A stretch of 64,000 nucleotides of DNA, from positions 1 to 64,000 of the forward strand of contig JAHDXT010000015.1 in NCBI GenBank assembly GCA_023384095.1. Direction: 5' to 3'. The notes beneath the pieces were generated by a model. That model was not told where the DNA came from and did no database searches. It worked only from the letters and a program-made list of their open reading frames with translations. The translations under genes and the position numbers were made by a program. This stretch comes from Hyphomicrobiaceae bacterium. Its GTDB lineage: Bacteria; Pseudomonadota; Alphaproteobacteria; Rhizobiales; Hyphomicrobiaceae. This document shows positions 7,893-16,480 of the stretch, in pieces. The first letter of the stretch is position 1; each line of letters opens with the position of its first letter.

Positions 7893-9158
7893 ATGGCGAG
7901 AGCTCCGAGAGTCAGGACGAGCAACCCGGCGCCGGTTGAAGAGACCCAGCCGCTGGCCGCGCAACCAGCAGCCCAGACGGCATCGAGCAAGCCGCCGCGG
8001 ACGACGCTCGGCGGGCCCACCGGCACGCCCGGACCAGGCCCTGACGAGGGCGGCGAGGTGGATTTCGGCGACACCGGCGTCAACGGCGAGGATTTCGAGA
8101 CCTTCGGCTGCAAGGTGTTCAGCACCAACCCCGACACGCCGGACTGGCGCACCGCCGAGGTTCATTTCGTGCGCGAGATGTTCGGCAGCCACGACGTCAT
8201 CATGCCGGACCCGGCGAAGACGAAGGTCCGCTTCTGGGGATTCGAGGATCCGATCAACGCACCGGGCAAGCAGGACATTCCATCGCCCTTGATCCGGCTG
8301 ACTGAGGAACAGATCGCGCACGTCAAGCTGATCAGCCACAAGGGAGCCCACACCATCCACCACCATGCCATCGAGCCGACCACGATGAACGACGGCGTCG
8401 GCCACGTCTCGATGGAGGTGACGGGGAGCTACACCTATCAGTGGCAGCCGCGGCAGGCCGGCACCTACTTCTATCACTGCCACAAGAACACGGTCCTGCA
8501 CTTCGAGATGGGGATGTTCGGCCTGCTGGTCGTCGATCCCGTGAACAGCGAGGAGCACCGGGCGCGGACGGGCAGACGGCTCGCCTACAACCACGGCAGC
8601 TCGCCGCAAGTGCCTGAATACGACACCGAGCAGGCATGGGTCTTCGACGACGTCGATCCGGTCTGGCGCGACGAGGTCGAGGCGGACGACGGATTGTGCG
8701 GCGACGATGTGGGCTTCAACAACTTCAATCCGAAGTTCTTCCTCGTCAACGGCGAAGCGAAGAAGCCGAGAAAGAGCTTCTCGAGCCTGGACACGCCCAT
8801 CGGCAGGGCCTCCATCGTGGCCTGGGAGGGCGACAAGATCCTGATCCGGATGCTCAACGCCAGCTATTCGGTCGTCAAGGTCACGCTGCCGCTCGAAGCG
8901 CATATCATCTCGGTCGATGCGCGCCCGCTGGCGCAGCCGTGGAACAAGTGGGTCAAGTACACGGCCGGGGAGCCGATCTACATGTCGACGGCGACCCGAT
9001 ACGAGCTGCTGATCGATCTGGCGTCGCCGGCCAACAGGAATGCGACAGGCCTGAAGACGGCGAAGTTCCAGTATGAGCACTGGTGCAAACGGGTCGTGCA
9101 CAACAAGGGCAGCCTGGCTTACGAGGGAACGGCCTCCGCCACCATCGAGATCGTATAG
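7893..9158 (+). CDS. multicopper oxidase-like protein without signal peptide (partner B)
   Basis: A 421-residue cupredoxin-domain protein starting 40 bases after partner A. Residues 1-55 are Pro/Ala/Gln-rich and look disordered; no Sec or Tat signal is seen. The first cupredoxin domain holds a complete type 1-like motif: HTIHHHAIEP at 153-162, then YHCHKNTVLHFEMGMFG at 194-210 with H195, C196, H197, H203 and M208. The C-terminal cupredoxin domain (about 230-421) lacks copper motifs. Without its own signal, export could occur by co-folding with the Tat-directed partner A, and the two proteins may share copper sites at their interface. Both points are inference. GAGG about 8 bases before the ATG supports the start. 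Confidence 0.82.
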   Translation: MARAPRVRTSNPAPVEETQPLAAQPAAQTASSKPPRTTLGGPTGTPGPGPDEGGEVDFGDTGVNGEDFETFGCKVFSTNPDTPDWRTAEVHFVREMFGSHDVIMPDPAKTKVRFWGFEDPINAPGKQDIPSPLIRLTEEQIAHVKLISHKGAHTIHHHAIEPTTMNDGVGHVSMEVTGSYTYQWQPRQAGTYFYHCHKNTVLHFEMGMFGLLVVDPVNSEEHRARTGRRLAYNHGSSPQVPEYDTEQAWVFDDVDPVWRDEVEADDGLCGDDVGFNNFNPKFFLVNGEAKKPRKSFSSLDTPIGRASIVAWEGDKILIRMLNASYSVVKVTLPLEAHIISVDARPLAQPWNKWVKYTAGEPIYMSTATRYELLIDLASPANRNATGLKTAKFQYEHWCKRVVHNKGSLAYEGTASATIEIV

Positions 9159-9379
9159 CGCTCCGTCATCGGCATCTGACCCAGCTCCGCGGGACTGACG
9201 GGATTGGAAGCCTCCGCCATTCACCGTTACGCCCCCGAGGGTGGGATCCAGGCCACGTCGACGCGAAAGAGCTGCGGGAATCGATAGACCGTGCCGGGAA
9301 ATGTCCGACCGGTCCATCCGCTGAGACGTGTCCTGGATCTCCGCCGTCGCAGAAATATCGATGCTGGGAGAAAGCCGGA

Positions 9380-10063
9380 GTGATTGCGCGGCGGACTGCG
9401 ATGAGGATCATGCCATTGGTTCAGGCGGTGCGGACGGCGGTGCGACTGGCTGTGGCGGTCTGGGCCTGCACCGCGCTCGGGCCTGCCGCGCACGGGCACG
9501 GCTCGGTCGTCAAGGAGACTTACAGCGCGACGGCGAGCGACGGCAGCTACCGCCCGCCGGACCCCGCCTCTCTCGGCGGCAGCTTCGAGCTCGTCGATCA
9601 CAGCGGGCGGACCGTCACCGACCGCACGTACCGTGGCAAGTGGATGCTGATCTTCTTCGGATTCGCGGGCTGCCGGGAGGCTTGCCCCGTCGGCCTGGAG
9701 CGCATGACCGCGGCGCTAGAGGACATGGGCGCGGACGCCGAGCAGATCCAGCCGATGTTCATCGACGTGGATCTGGCGAAACCCGACCCCAAAGCCCTGG
9801 CTCAGTTCGTCAGCAACTTCCACCCGCGCCTCGTCGGCCTCGCGGGCAACCGCCGGCAGAATTTCCACGTCGTCCGCATATTCAAGGTCAGGCGCGAGTA
9901 CGGCCATTCCGGCTGGAGCGCAAAGGAGACCGGGCCGCGGCTCGACCACTCGACGTATTTCTATCTGGTCGATCCCGAGGGCAGGACGCGGACGTATTTC
10001 TATCACACGCTCTCGCCCGCGGAGATGGCGGCGACGCTCAGGCGTCACATGGCGGCGCGTTAG
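9380..10063 (+). CDS. SCO1/SenC family copper chaperone
   Basis: About 227 residues with an N-terminal hydrophobic signal or anchor (roughly residues 13-38, ending near AAHGHG) and a thioredoxin-like SCO fold. The Cu-binding CxxxCP motif is present as GCREACP, and the conserved downstream His is in RLDHSTYFYLVDPEGR. SCO proteins deliver copper to cytochrome oxidase CuA or to other cuproproteins. Here, 221 bases after two multicopper-oxidase-like genes, it probably metallates them. The GTG at 9380 is chosen because GGGAG lies 9 bases upstream; an ATG at 9401 is the alternative. Confidence 0.88.
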   Translation: MIARRTAMRIMPLVQAVRTAVRLAVAVWACTALGPAAHGHGSVVKETYSATASDGSYRPPDPASLGGSFELVDHSGRTVTDRTYRGKWMLIFFGFAGCREACPVGLERMTAALEDMGADAEQIQPMFIDVDLAKPDPKALAQFVSNFHPRLVGLAGNRRQNFHVVRIFKVRREYGHSGWSAKETGPRLDHSTYFYLVDPEGRTRTYFYHTLSPAEMAATLRRHMAAR

Positions 10064-10102
10064 CTATCCAGTCGAGATCGAACCAGGAGCAGCGATCACT
10101 TC

Positions 10103-10220
10103 TCCCCTCCCCCTTGCGGGGAGGGGTTGGGGTGGGGGAGCCTGGGCGTAGGCGTCCCACTCGTTACTCCACCCCACCCACGCGGCTGCGCCGCGCCGCC
10201 CTCCCCGTCAAGGGGAGGGC
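10103..10220. repeat. long palindromic intergenic repeat, family B copy 1
   Basis: A roughly 118-base element between the SCO gene and the convergent gspN-like gene. One end is CCCCTCCCCCTTGCGGGGAG, the other CCTCCCCGTCAAGGGGAGGG, with a GC-rich inner hairpin. It is the reverse complement arrangement of the elements at 25783-25901 and 31284-31401. Confidence 0.88.
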
Positions 10221-10285
10221 ATCGTACCACGGGCGGAAGGGGTCAGACCCGCCCGGTTTGACCCCCGTCGACCACTCAGGCGAGC

Positions 10286-10810
10286 TCACTCGCCCGGCTT
10301 GGAGCTCTTCTCCTTCGCGTAGAGCCTCAGCTCGTGGCTGTGTGACCCGGCCTCCAGGACGACCGCGTCCTTGCCGATGCTGCGCACCGTCCAGCTCTCG
10401 ATCCGGTCACCCACCGACAACCAGCTCCCCTGCGTCTGTCCGGCCCTGATCAGCGCCCGGCTGTCGTCCGGTCCGTTCTCCATCAGGCCGATGAGGCGCA
10501 GCCCTTCCGGCAGAGCAGGGGGCGGCGCGGGCGCAGGCTTCGGCTGCGGCTTCACCGGCGGCCGGCGCGTCGCGCTGAAGAGCGGTCTCGCAACCGTCTC
10601 CGGATAGGCGTCGAGCTTTCCGCCAGACCGCGGTTTGGCAGAAGGAGACTCGGCATCGTGCTGCGCCGACCGCTCCGGCTCATGCGGTGCGAGGGGTGAG
10701 ATGTCGATCTCCATGACGACGGCGTGCCAGTTCACCGCCGCGGCGACGCCACCGGCAACGGCCAGCAACGCGATCAGCGCCCAGCGCCGGCGCCGGCGTG
10801 TCGGAGACAT
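10286..10810 (-). CDS. type II secretion inner-membrane protein, GspN/GspC-like
   Basis: A 174-residue protein, last gene of the gspL-gspM-gspN block. An Arg-rich N-terminus is followed by one transmembrane segment (about residues 10-27). A periplasmic Pro-rich linker (PVKPQPKPAPAPPPALPEG) then leads to a small C-terminal domain containing LRLIGLMENG and ALIRAGQTQGSWLSVGDRI, as in the homology region of GspC or alphaproteobacterial GspN. The motif ARPLFSATRRPP before the linker is typical of the GspN-like group. Such proteins link the inner-membrane platform to the secretin. The start at 10810 lies 2 bases after the gspM stop. The C versus N assignment is uncertain. Confidence 0.7.
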   Translation of the reverse strand: MSPTRRRRRWALIALLAVAGGVAAAVNWHAVVMEIDISPLAPHEPERSAQHDAESPSAKPRSGGKLDAYPETVARPLFSATRRPPVKPQPKPAPAPPPALPEGLRLIGLMENGPDDSRALIRAGQTQGSWLSVGDRIESWTVRSIGKDAVVLEAGSHSHELRLYAKEKSSKPGE

Positions 10811-10812
10811 GC

Positions 10813-11385
10813 TCAGCTCCTGTCCGCGGCGGCGGCGGCGAACACGTCGATGCGCGTCTCCAGCAGCCCCGCATCCTCGCCGCTGGCCGGCCGCCCGGAT
10901 GGCGCGGCGATGTGCAGGCCTTCGATGAACAGCATCGGCTGCCCCGTCTCGATCGCGTGCACGATGCGCTGGACCTGGCCGATGCTCGCGGCGAGCTGGA
11001 CCTGCACGCCGAGCAGCCGGATGCCGTCCCGCTCCCGTGCCGGCAGCGCGCGCGTGGTGCGGACCCTGACGCCGGCCTCCGACGCCAGCGCGGCGACGCG
11101 CGACTGCAGGCCGGCCGTCATCAGAGCCTCGCTCGCGCCGGAGATGAAGGCCCCGCTCTTGCTGGCGGCGATGGCGCGGCGCTCGAGCTCGGGAAGCCTG
11201 GGCTCCAGCTCGGCGATCGCGGCGAGGCGCCCGAGCAGCGTGCGCTGCTGCGCCAGCTCCTCTTTCAGGCCGGCCAAGTGGGCGAGATAGGGCTTGACCA
11301 GGGCGAGATGCAAGGTCGCCGCCAGCAGCAGGAGAAGACCGAGCGCCGCGATCCGCCTGGCCAGCCTGACGACGTGCTCCGTCAC
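10813..11385 (-). CDS. gspM: type II secretion system protein M
   Basis: A 190-residue bitopic protein with a transmembrane segment at about residues 11-30, then a coiled coil (LKEELAQQRTLLGRLAAIAELE) and a ferredoxin-like periplasmic domain. GspM partners GspL in the inner-membrane platform of the type II secretion system. The GTG start at 11385 overlaps the gspL stop (GTGA), the usual translational coupling of this pair. The recognition rests on architecture and position rather than a sharp motif. Confidence 0.78.
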   Translation of the reverse strand: MTEHVVRLARRIAALGLLLLLAATLHLALVKPYLAHLAGLKEELAQQRTLLGRLAAIAELEPRLPELERRAIAASKSGAFISGASEALMTAGLQSRVAALASEAGVRVRTTRALPARERDGIRLLGVQVQLAASIGQVQRIVHAIETGQPMLFIEGLHIAAPSGRPASGEDAGLLETRIDVFAAAAADRS

Positions 11386-12503
11386 CCCTTCCCTCCATCG
11401 GACTCGGGCTCGCGCTGGCGCGTTCCGCCGGAAACCCGCATCCGGATGCTGAACCGCTCCCTGTCCTCCGACTGGATCAGCGTCAAGGGCGAGGTCAGCG
11501 CCGCGTGCGTGAAGTAGCCCGACCGCTCGAGGACAGGCAGGAGCGTGGCTGCCGATGTCGCGACGCCTGCGAGCTCGACCGCTTCGCCATCGAACCGGAG
11601 CTCGGTGATCCAGGCGCTGTCGGGCAGGACCCTGGTCAGCTCCTCGAGGATCACGAGAGCGGAGGGATGGGCGCGCTTCATCCGATGGAGGCTCTCGAGC
11701 TCCTCGACGGCCGCATCGGAGCGCTCCATGGAGGCGCGCACTTGCTGCGCACGCGTCCTCGCCTGCTGGACCTCGATGCCGATCTGCTGCAGGGCGCGGT
11801 CGTGCCTCGAGGCATAGATCAGCGTGCCCGATGCGGTGAGCGCAATGGCGGCGCCGGCGAGCAATCTGACCGCCGTCACCGGCCGCACGGCCGGGTCGGA
11901 AACGGTATTCGCCGAGGCCAGCAGATCGACGGGCAGCGCCGGCCCGTCCTGGTTTTCCGACCAGCAGTCCGCGAACGATACCGCGCATCCGAGCTGCCTC
12001 AGCCGCTCGATCACCGGGTCCACGCGCGACCGCGATACGATGACCTGGCGGACACCGATCCTGCCTGCGGACACTCGCCGCTGCTCGACATGGTAGGCCG
12101 TGTAGACGTCCTTCTGCCTGAATGGCGTGGAACGCTCCAGATCGAGGCCGAGGATCTGCGCGACATCCCTTTGCGCGGACTTCGGCAGCTCCAGGTTGCG
12201 GACGAGGCAGGCTTCGAGCGGCAGCCTGATCCCGAAGGAGGCCTTCCTGCCAGCCGCCACGTGCGCCGTTCGCGCGACCGCGCTCCACGTCTCGGCGCAA
12301 TCGGCCCCGCGCAGCACCTCCGTCCTGTGCGCGCCGGTCTCTTTCAGCAGCCGCAGCCCGTCCGGCTCGATGGACAGAATAATCCGCGGCTCGGAACCGG
12401 ACATCAGTTCGCCGAGGCGCGGGGGAACGAGCTGCCGCAACTCCTCTCCCCACCAGGACAGGAACTGGCCAAATGCACTGCTCAATTGCCCGACGAGCTG
12501 CAC
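11382..12503 (-). CDS. gspL: type II secretion system protein L (GspL/PilN-like)
   Basis: A 373-residue protein. Residues about 38-180 resemble the cytoplasmic actin-like domain of GspL/PilM (IILSIEPDGLRLL, LPKSAQRDVAQILGLDLE). A transmembrane segment lies at about 211-231, followed by a coiled coil and a PilN-type ferredoxin-like domain (LEELTRVLPDSAWITELRFD) at about 285-360. GspL docks the ATPase GspE to the membrane. The start is a GTG at 12503 with GAGG about 10 bases upstream. It is first in a leftward block and is divergent from gspE across 134 bases. Confidence 0.85.
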   Translation of the reverse strand: MQLVGQLSSAFGQFLSWWGEELRQLVPPRLGELMSGSEPRIILSIEPDGLRLLKETGAHRTEVLRGADCAETWSAVARTAHVAAGRKASFGIRLPLEACLVRNLELPKSAQRDVAQILGLDLERSTPFRQKDVYTAYHVEQRRVSAGRIGVRQVIVSRSRVDPVIERLRQLGCAVSFADCWSENQDGPALPVDLLASANTVSDPAVRPVTAVRLLAGAAIALTASGTLIYASRHDRALQQIGIEVQQARTRAQQVRASMERSDAAVEELESLHRMKRAHPSALVILEELTRVLPDSAWITELRFDGEAVELAGVATSAATLLPVLERSGYFTHAALTSPLTLIQSEDRERFSIRMRVSGGTRQREPESDGGKG

Positions 12504-12637
12504 GCCGCGTTTACCTCGAATTCCTTTCGCCCCAGTTCACCAGCTTCGCGACGGGTCTCAAACGTCGTCCCCAGAATATACAGTTCGGCGCGATTATGGC
12601 AGCATGTTCAAGCGACTTCCCTCACCCCGGCCGCAAT
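12504..12637. promoter_or_regulatory. divergent intergenic region between gspL and gspE
   Basis: These 134 bases separate the leftward gspL-M-N block from the rightward gspE-F-H-I-J block and must hold the promoters for both. It is less GC-rich than its surroundings around GAATATACAG. I cannot point to a definite -35/-10 pair. Confidence 0.35.
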
Positions 12638-14389
12638 ATGACTAAATCGACCTTTCCGGCGGGCCATACTGCGCCTGACCCCCGCAGCGAGGAGTTCGCC
12701 AGCCAGTTCGGGAGCTGGCTGATGGCGCACGAACGGCTGGACGAGCTGACCGTCAGACGGGCGCAGCGCGCGAGGGAGCAGTCCGGCGAGCGGTTCGACG
12801 TCGTCCTGACCCGTCTTGGCCTGATCTCCGAGGTCGAGCTGGCCGCGGCGATCTCGGAGTATACCGGCATCCCTCTCATTTCCGCGAGCGAGATGCCCGA
12901 TGCTCCGCTGCTCGGAGACAAGCTGCACGCGAGCTTCGTCAGGGCGAACCTCGTCGTGCCGGCGGCCGAGGACGGCAACACAGTGGCGGTGGCCGTCGCC
13001 GACCCCTTCAACAGCGAGCTGATCGCCGTCGTATCGTATGCCATCGGCCGCCCCGTCGAGCCGCGGATCGCCGTGCCCGGCGAGCTGCTGCGCGCGATCG
13101 AGCGGCTTTACGGCGCCGACGACAACACAGGCCCGGGGCTGGAATCCGCGGGCGCCGCCCCAGACCAGGCCAGCGAGGAGGACGTGCGCCGGCTCGAGGA
13201 CATGGCGAGCGAGGCGCCGATCATCCGGCTCGTCCACGACGTCATCGCGCGCGCCGTCGAGATGCACGCCTCCGACATCCATCTCGAGCCGCGCGAGGAC
13301 GCGCTCAACGTCCGCTTCCGCATCGACGGCCACCTGCAGACGATCGAGAGCCTGCCGCTGTCGCTGCGCGCGGCGGTGACCTCCCGCGTCAAGATCATGG
13401 CGCGGCTCAACATCGCCGAGCGCCGGCTTCCGCAGGACGGTCGCATCCGCGCCACGGTGCGCGGGCGGGACATCGATCTGCGCGTCTCCACCATGCCCAT
13501 GCTCGGCGGCGAGAGCGTGGTGCTGCGCATCCTCGACAGGTCCAGCATCCGCCTCAGCTTCTCCGCTCTCGGATTCGCCGGCCGAACCTTCGAGGCGTTC
13601 GAGGAGCTGCTCGAGCAGCCGAACGGCATCATCCTCGTCACGGGCCCGACGGGGAGCGGCAAGACGACGACGCTCTATACGGCGCTGACGCGGCTCAACA
13701 GGCCGGAGCGCAAGGTGTTCACGGTCGAGGATCCGATCGAGTACCAGCTCAAGGGGATCAACCAGATCCAGGTGCAGCCCAGGATCGGGCTGACCTTCGC
13801 GCATGCGCTGCGCTCCATCCTGCGTCAGGACCCCGATATCATCATGGTGGGCGAGATCCGCGACCTCGAGACGGCGGAAATGGCCATCCAGGCTTCGCTC
13901 ACCGGCCATCTCGTGCTGTCCACCGTGCACACCAACAGCGCTGCCGCCACCATCACCCGTCTCGTGGAGATGGGAGTGGAGGACTATCTGCTCGCGTCCT
14001 CGCTGAGGGCCGTCGTCGCTCAGCGGCTCGTGCGCCTGCTGTGCAATGCCTGCGCGCGCCCGGCGGATCGACCGCAACCCGTTCTGGACAAGCTGCGCCA
14101 GGAGGCAATGCTCGGGATCGGCGGTGCCCAGCTCGAGCCTGCCCCGCGCGAGAAGACCGGGTGCCCGGCCTGCAGGTTCACCGGCTACGCCGGCCGCACG
14201 ACCATCTGGGAGCTGCTGGTGATGTCGGATCCCGTCCGCGACTGCCTGCTTGGCAAGCACTCCGAGCAGGCGGTGGAGGGCGCGGCCAAAGCTGCAGGCA
14301 TGAGGTCCATGTTCCAGGACGGCGTCGACAAGGTGATGCGCGGCCTGACGACGCTCGACGAGGTCCTGCGCGCGACCAGGACGGTGTAA
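12638..14389 (+). CDS. gspE: type II secretion ATPase
   Basis: GspE, 583 residues, is the cytoplasmic hexameric ATPase that powers pseudopilus assembly. In order there is an N-terminal MshEN-like domain (residues about 20-150), the catalytic N2 domain with ASDIHLEP, Walker A GPTGSGKTT at about 336-344, the Asp box VFTVEDPIEYQL, Walker B IIMVGEIRD and the His box LSTVHTNSA. A tetracysteine zinc motif is present at C469, C472, C509 and C512 (LLCNACARP, GCPACRFTGY), typical of GspE rather than PilT. No clear Shine-Dalgarno site decides the start; an in-frame ATG at 12596 is the alternative. gspF follows with a one-base overlap. Confidence 0.95.
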   Translation: MTKSTFPAGHTAPDPRSEEFASQFGSWLMAHERLDELTVRRAQRAREQSGERFDVVLTRLGLISEVELAAAISEYTGIPLISASEMPDAPLLGDKLHASFVRANLVVPAAEDGNTVAVAVADPFNSELIAVVSYAIGRPVEPRIAVPGELLRAIERLYGADDNTGPGLESAGAAPDQASEEDVRRLEDMASEAPIIRLVHDVIARAVEMHASDIHLEPREDALNVRFRIDGHLQTIESLPLSLRAAVTSRVKIMARLNIAERRLPQDGRIRATVRGRDIDLRVSTMPMLGGESVVLRILDRSSIRLSFSALGFAGRTFEAFEELLEQPNGIILVTGPTGSGKTTTLYTALTRLNRPERKVFTVEDPIEYQLKGINQIQVQPRIGLTFAHALRSILRQDPDIIMVGEIRDLETAEMAIQASLTGHLVLSTVHTNSAAATITRLVEMGVEDYLLASSLRAVVAQRLVRLLCNACARPADRPQPVLDKLRQEAMLGIGGAQLEPAPREKTGCPACRFTGYAGRTTIWELLVMSDPVRDCLLGKHSEQAVEGAAKAAGMRSMFQDGVDKVMRGLTTLDEVLRATRTV

Positions 14390-15615
14390 TGCCCCGGTTC
14401 GGCTATCGCGCCTACGACCAAGCGGGTGCGCTGAGACAGGGCGAGATCGAGTGCGAGAGCCGGGAGGCGGCGCTGCACGCGCTCGCCCGTCGCGGAGAGA
14501 CGCCCGTCGAGGTCGCGGAAGGGGGACTGCCGGCGCATGAGCGCTGGTGGAATCGCGAGGTGCTCGGAGCGGGGCGGCTTTCCTACGCGCGGCTCAGCCT
14601 CTTCACTCGCGAGCTGGCGACGCTGCTCAAGGCGGACATACCGGTCGACGAGGCGCTGCGTGTGGTCCACCTCCAGCCGGCGCTGCCGGCGCGGGTCCGC
14701 AAGCTCACCCGCGCGATCCTGGACGACGTCGTCGCGGGCAGGTCGCTGTCGGAGGCGGTGGCTCGGCAGGAGCCGGCATTCCCGGCGATCTATGCCAAGC
14801 TCGTGCAGTGCGGCGAGGCGAGCGGCACCCTGGCGGAGGTCTTCGAGGACCTGGCCGGCTTCTACGAGCGCTCTGCGGAGGTCCGCGCCAAGCTCGGCAC
14901 GGCGCTGGTCTATCCGGCCGTTCTGCTGGCGGCGGCCGTCATTGCGCTCGCAGTGATCCTGGGCGCGCTGCTGCCCACCGTCGTCTCGCTGTTCGAGGAG
15001 GCCGGGGCCGAGCTGCCCGCACCCGTCGCGGCGCTGGCCGCGATCCAGGCTGCCGCGGCACGCCATTGGCTGCCGCTTTCGGCCGTGGCCGGCCTGTCGT
15101 TCGTCGCCCTCGTCATCGCCTTCCGCAGCGAGCCGGTGAGGGCCGCATGCGATCGCGCGTCGTTGCGCCTGCCGGTGCTGGCGTCGGTCGTCGGGCGGAG
15201 CCAGACGGCACGTTTCGCGCGGACGGTGGCCACCCTGACGAAGAACGGCGTCTCGCTGCCCGACGCCCTCCGCATCACATCCGGTGTCCTCGGTAGTCGC
15301 GCCTACCGCTCGGCGGCGCTGCAGGCCGGCGAGGACCTGATGCAGGGGAGCAGCCTGTCGGCCTCGCTCGGAGCGACCGGGCTCTTCTCGGATCTCTCGC
15401 TTCGGCTGATCGCGGTCGGTGAGCAGACGGGTCAGCTCGATGTCATGCTGGCGCGGGTCGCCGACATCCTCGAAGCATCGTTCCAGACCCAGCTCCACAG
15501 GCTGACGGCGCTGCTGGCGCCCTTGCTGACCATCGTCATCGGCGCGCTGGTCGGCGGACTGCTCCTCACGGTGATGAGCGCCATCGTCAGCGTCAACGAG
15601 CTGGCATTGCAATGA
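14389..15615 (+). CDS. gspF: type II secretion inner-membrane platform protein F
   Basis: GspF, 408 residues, is a polytopic inner-membrane protein with two T2SSF domains. The first is around LSLFTRELATLLKADIPVDEAL (residues about 66-190), the second around QTARFARTVATLTKNGVSLPDAL (about 270-390). Each is followed by hydrophobic spans. It contacts GspE and the pseudopilins. The ATG at 14389 overlaps the last base of the gspE stop. An earlier in-frame start at 14041 would lie inside gspE and is rejected. The stop overlaps gspH by four bases. Confidence 0.95.
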   Translation: MPRFGYRAYDQAGALRQGEIECESREAALHALARRGETPVEVAEGGLPAHERWWNREVLGAGRLSYARLSLFTRELATLLKADIPVDEALRVVHLQPALPARVRKLTRAILDDVVAGRSLSEAVARQEPAFPAIYAKLVQCGEASGTLAEVFEDLAGFYERSAEVRAKLGTALVYPAVLLAAAVIALAVILGALLPTVVSLFEEAGAELPAPVAALAAIQAAAARHWLPLSAVAGLSFVALVIAFRSEPVRAACDRASLRLPVLASVVGRSQTARFARTVATLTKNGVSLPDALRITSGVLGSRAYRSAALQAGEDLMQGSSLSASLGATGLFSDLSLRLIAVGEQTGQLDVMLARVADILEASFQTQLHRLTALLAPLLTIVIGALVGGLLLTVMSAIVSVNELALQ

Positions 15616-16085
15616 CCGGCGCGGGCGGCGACAGGACAGCCGGAGCTGCGGCGGGGTTCACCCTGCTCGAGATGCTCGTCGTGCTCGCGATCCTGGCGCT
15701 CGCCTCCGTCGTGGTGATCCCCTCCGTGAGCCCTTCGCGCGCCGACCTGGCGCTGAAGGCGAGCGCGCTGGGGCTGTCGGCGCAAATGAGATCGGCGCGC
15801 AGCGCTGCCGTGGACCGCAACGTGGAGCACGCCGTGGTGGTCGACCTGAAGCACAAGCTCTACTGGGTCGAGGGCAGCGCCATGGCCCGCAGGATCGCGC
15901 CGCGGCTGGCCTTGAGCGCCGACATGCGGCCGCAGGATGTGGTCGGGCCGGCGACGGTGCGGTTCCGCTTCCATCCGGACGGCACATCGAGTGGCGGCGC
16001 CCTCGTGCTCCGCGAAGGAAGCAGGGCGGCGCGGGTGGCGATCGACTGGCGGACAGGCGCGCCGCGGATCGAATGGAGCCGCTGA
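15612..16085 (+). CDS. gspH: minor pseudopilin GspH
   Basis: A 157-residue type IV pilin-like protein. The leader MTGAGGDRTAGAAAG is followed by FTLLEMLVVLAILALA, with the prepilin peptidase site after Gly15 and Glu at +5. The rest is a GspH-type beta-rich domain ending in RIEWSR. It is a minor pseudopilin of the type II system, processed by the prepilin peptidase encoded at 17667-18248. It overlaps gspF by four bases (ATGA). Confidence 0.88.
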   Translation: MTGAGGDRTAGAAAGFTLLEMLVVLAILALASVVVIPSVSPSRADLALKASALGLSAQMRSARSAAVDRNVEHAVVVDLKHKLYWVEGSAMARRIAPRLALSADMRPQDVVGPATVRFRFHPDGTSSGGALVLREGSRAARVAIDWRTGAPRIEWSR

Positions 16086-16090
16086 AGCAA

Positions 16091-16480
16091 ATGGCAAGAC
16101 AGGAGGACGGCTTCACGCTGATCGAGATCATCGTCGCCATCGTGGTGCTCTCCTCGGTCGTCGTCGCCCTGCTCGAAGGGCTGTCGCTCGGCTGGCGCGG
16201 CGCGCGCACCGCCGAGATGGAGCTGGCCGCGTTGAGCGTCGCCAAGGCGCGGCTTGCGAGTGCGGGTATCGAGACCCCGCTGCAGGAAGGCCGCTGGACA
16301 GGCACTGCCGCGGACGGGTTCCGCTGGGTCGTGACGGCAGTGCGCGAGCCCGCGCAGGATGCACCGGCCGCGGCGCCTGCCCGCTACTGGGTGACGGTCG
16401 AGGTCGCCTGGCGCGCAGGCCCTTGGAGCCGGACGCGCTCCCTCGAGCTGGCGACGCTCAAGCTCGGGGCCGCGCCGTGA
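16091..16480 (+). CDS. gspI: minor pseudopilin GspI
   Basis: A 129-residue pseudopilin with the short leader MARQEDG, then FTLIEIIVAIVVLSSVVVAL, so cleavage falls after Gly7. The C-terminal part (RYWVTVEVAW, then RSLELATLKLG) fits GspI. GspI, GspJ and GspK normally form the tip of the pseudopilus, but no gspK is present here. The start at 16091 gives a normal leader; an ATG at 16073, overlapping gspH, would add six residues. Confidence 0.87.
   Translation: MARQEDGFTLIEIIVAIVVLSSVVVALLEGLSLGWRGARTAEMELAALSVAKARLASAGIETPLQEGRWTGTAADGFRWVVTAVREPAQDAPAAAPARYWVTVEVAWRAGPWSRTRSLELATLKLGAAP

Noticed and set aside
9159-9379. Possible remnant of a minus-strand gene ending in a protein-like stretch (VYRFPQLFRVDVAWIPP)
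   Set aside because: Only about 25 residues look protein-like, the rest of the frame is Arg-rich and overlaps the SCO gene. It may be a gene relic, but I cannot support it without a search.
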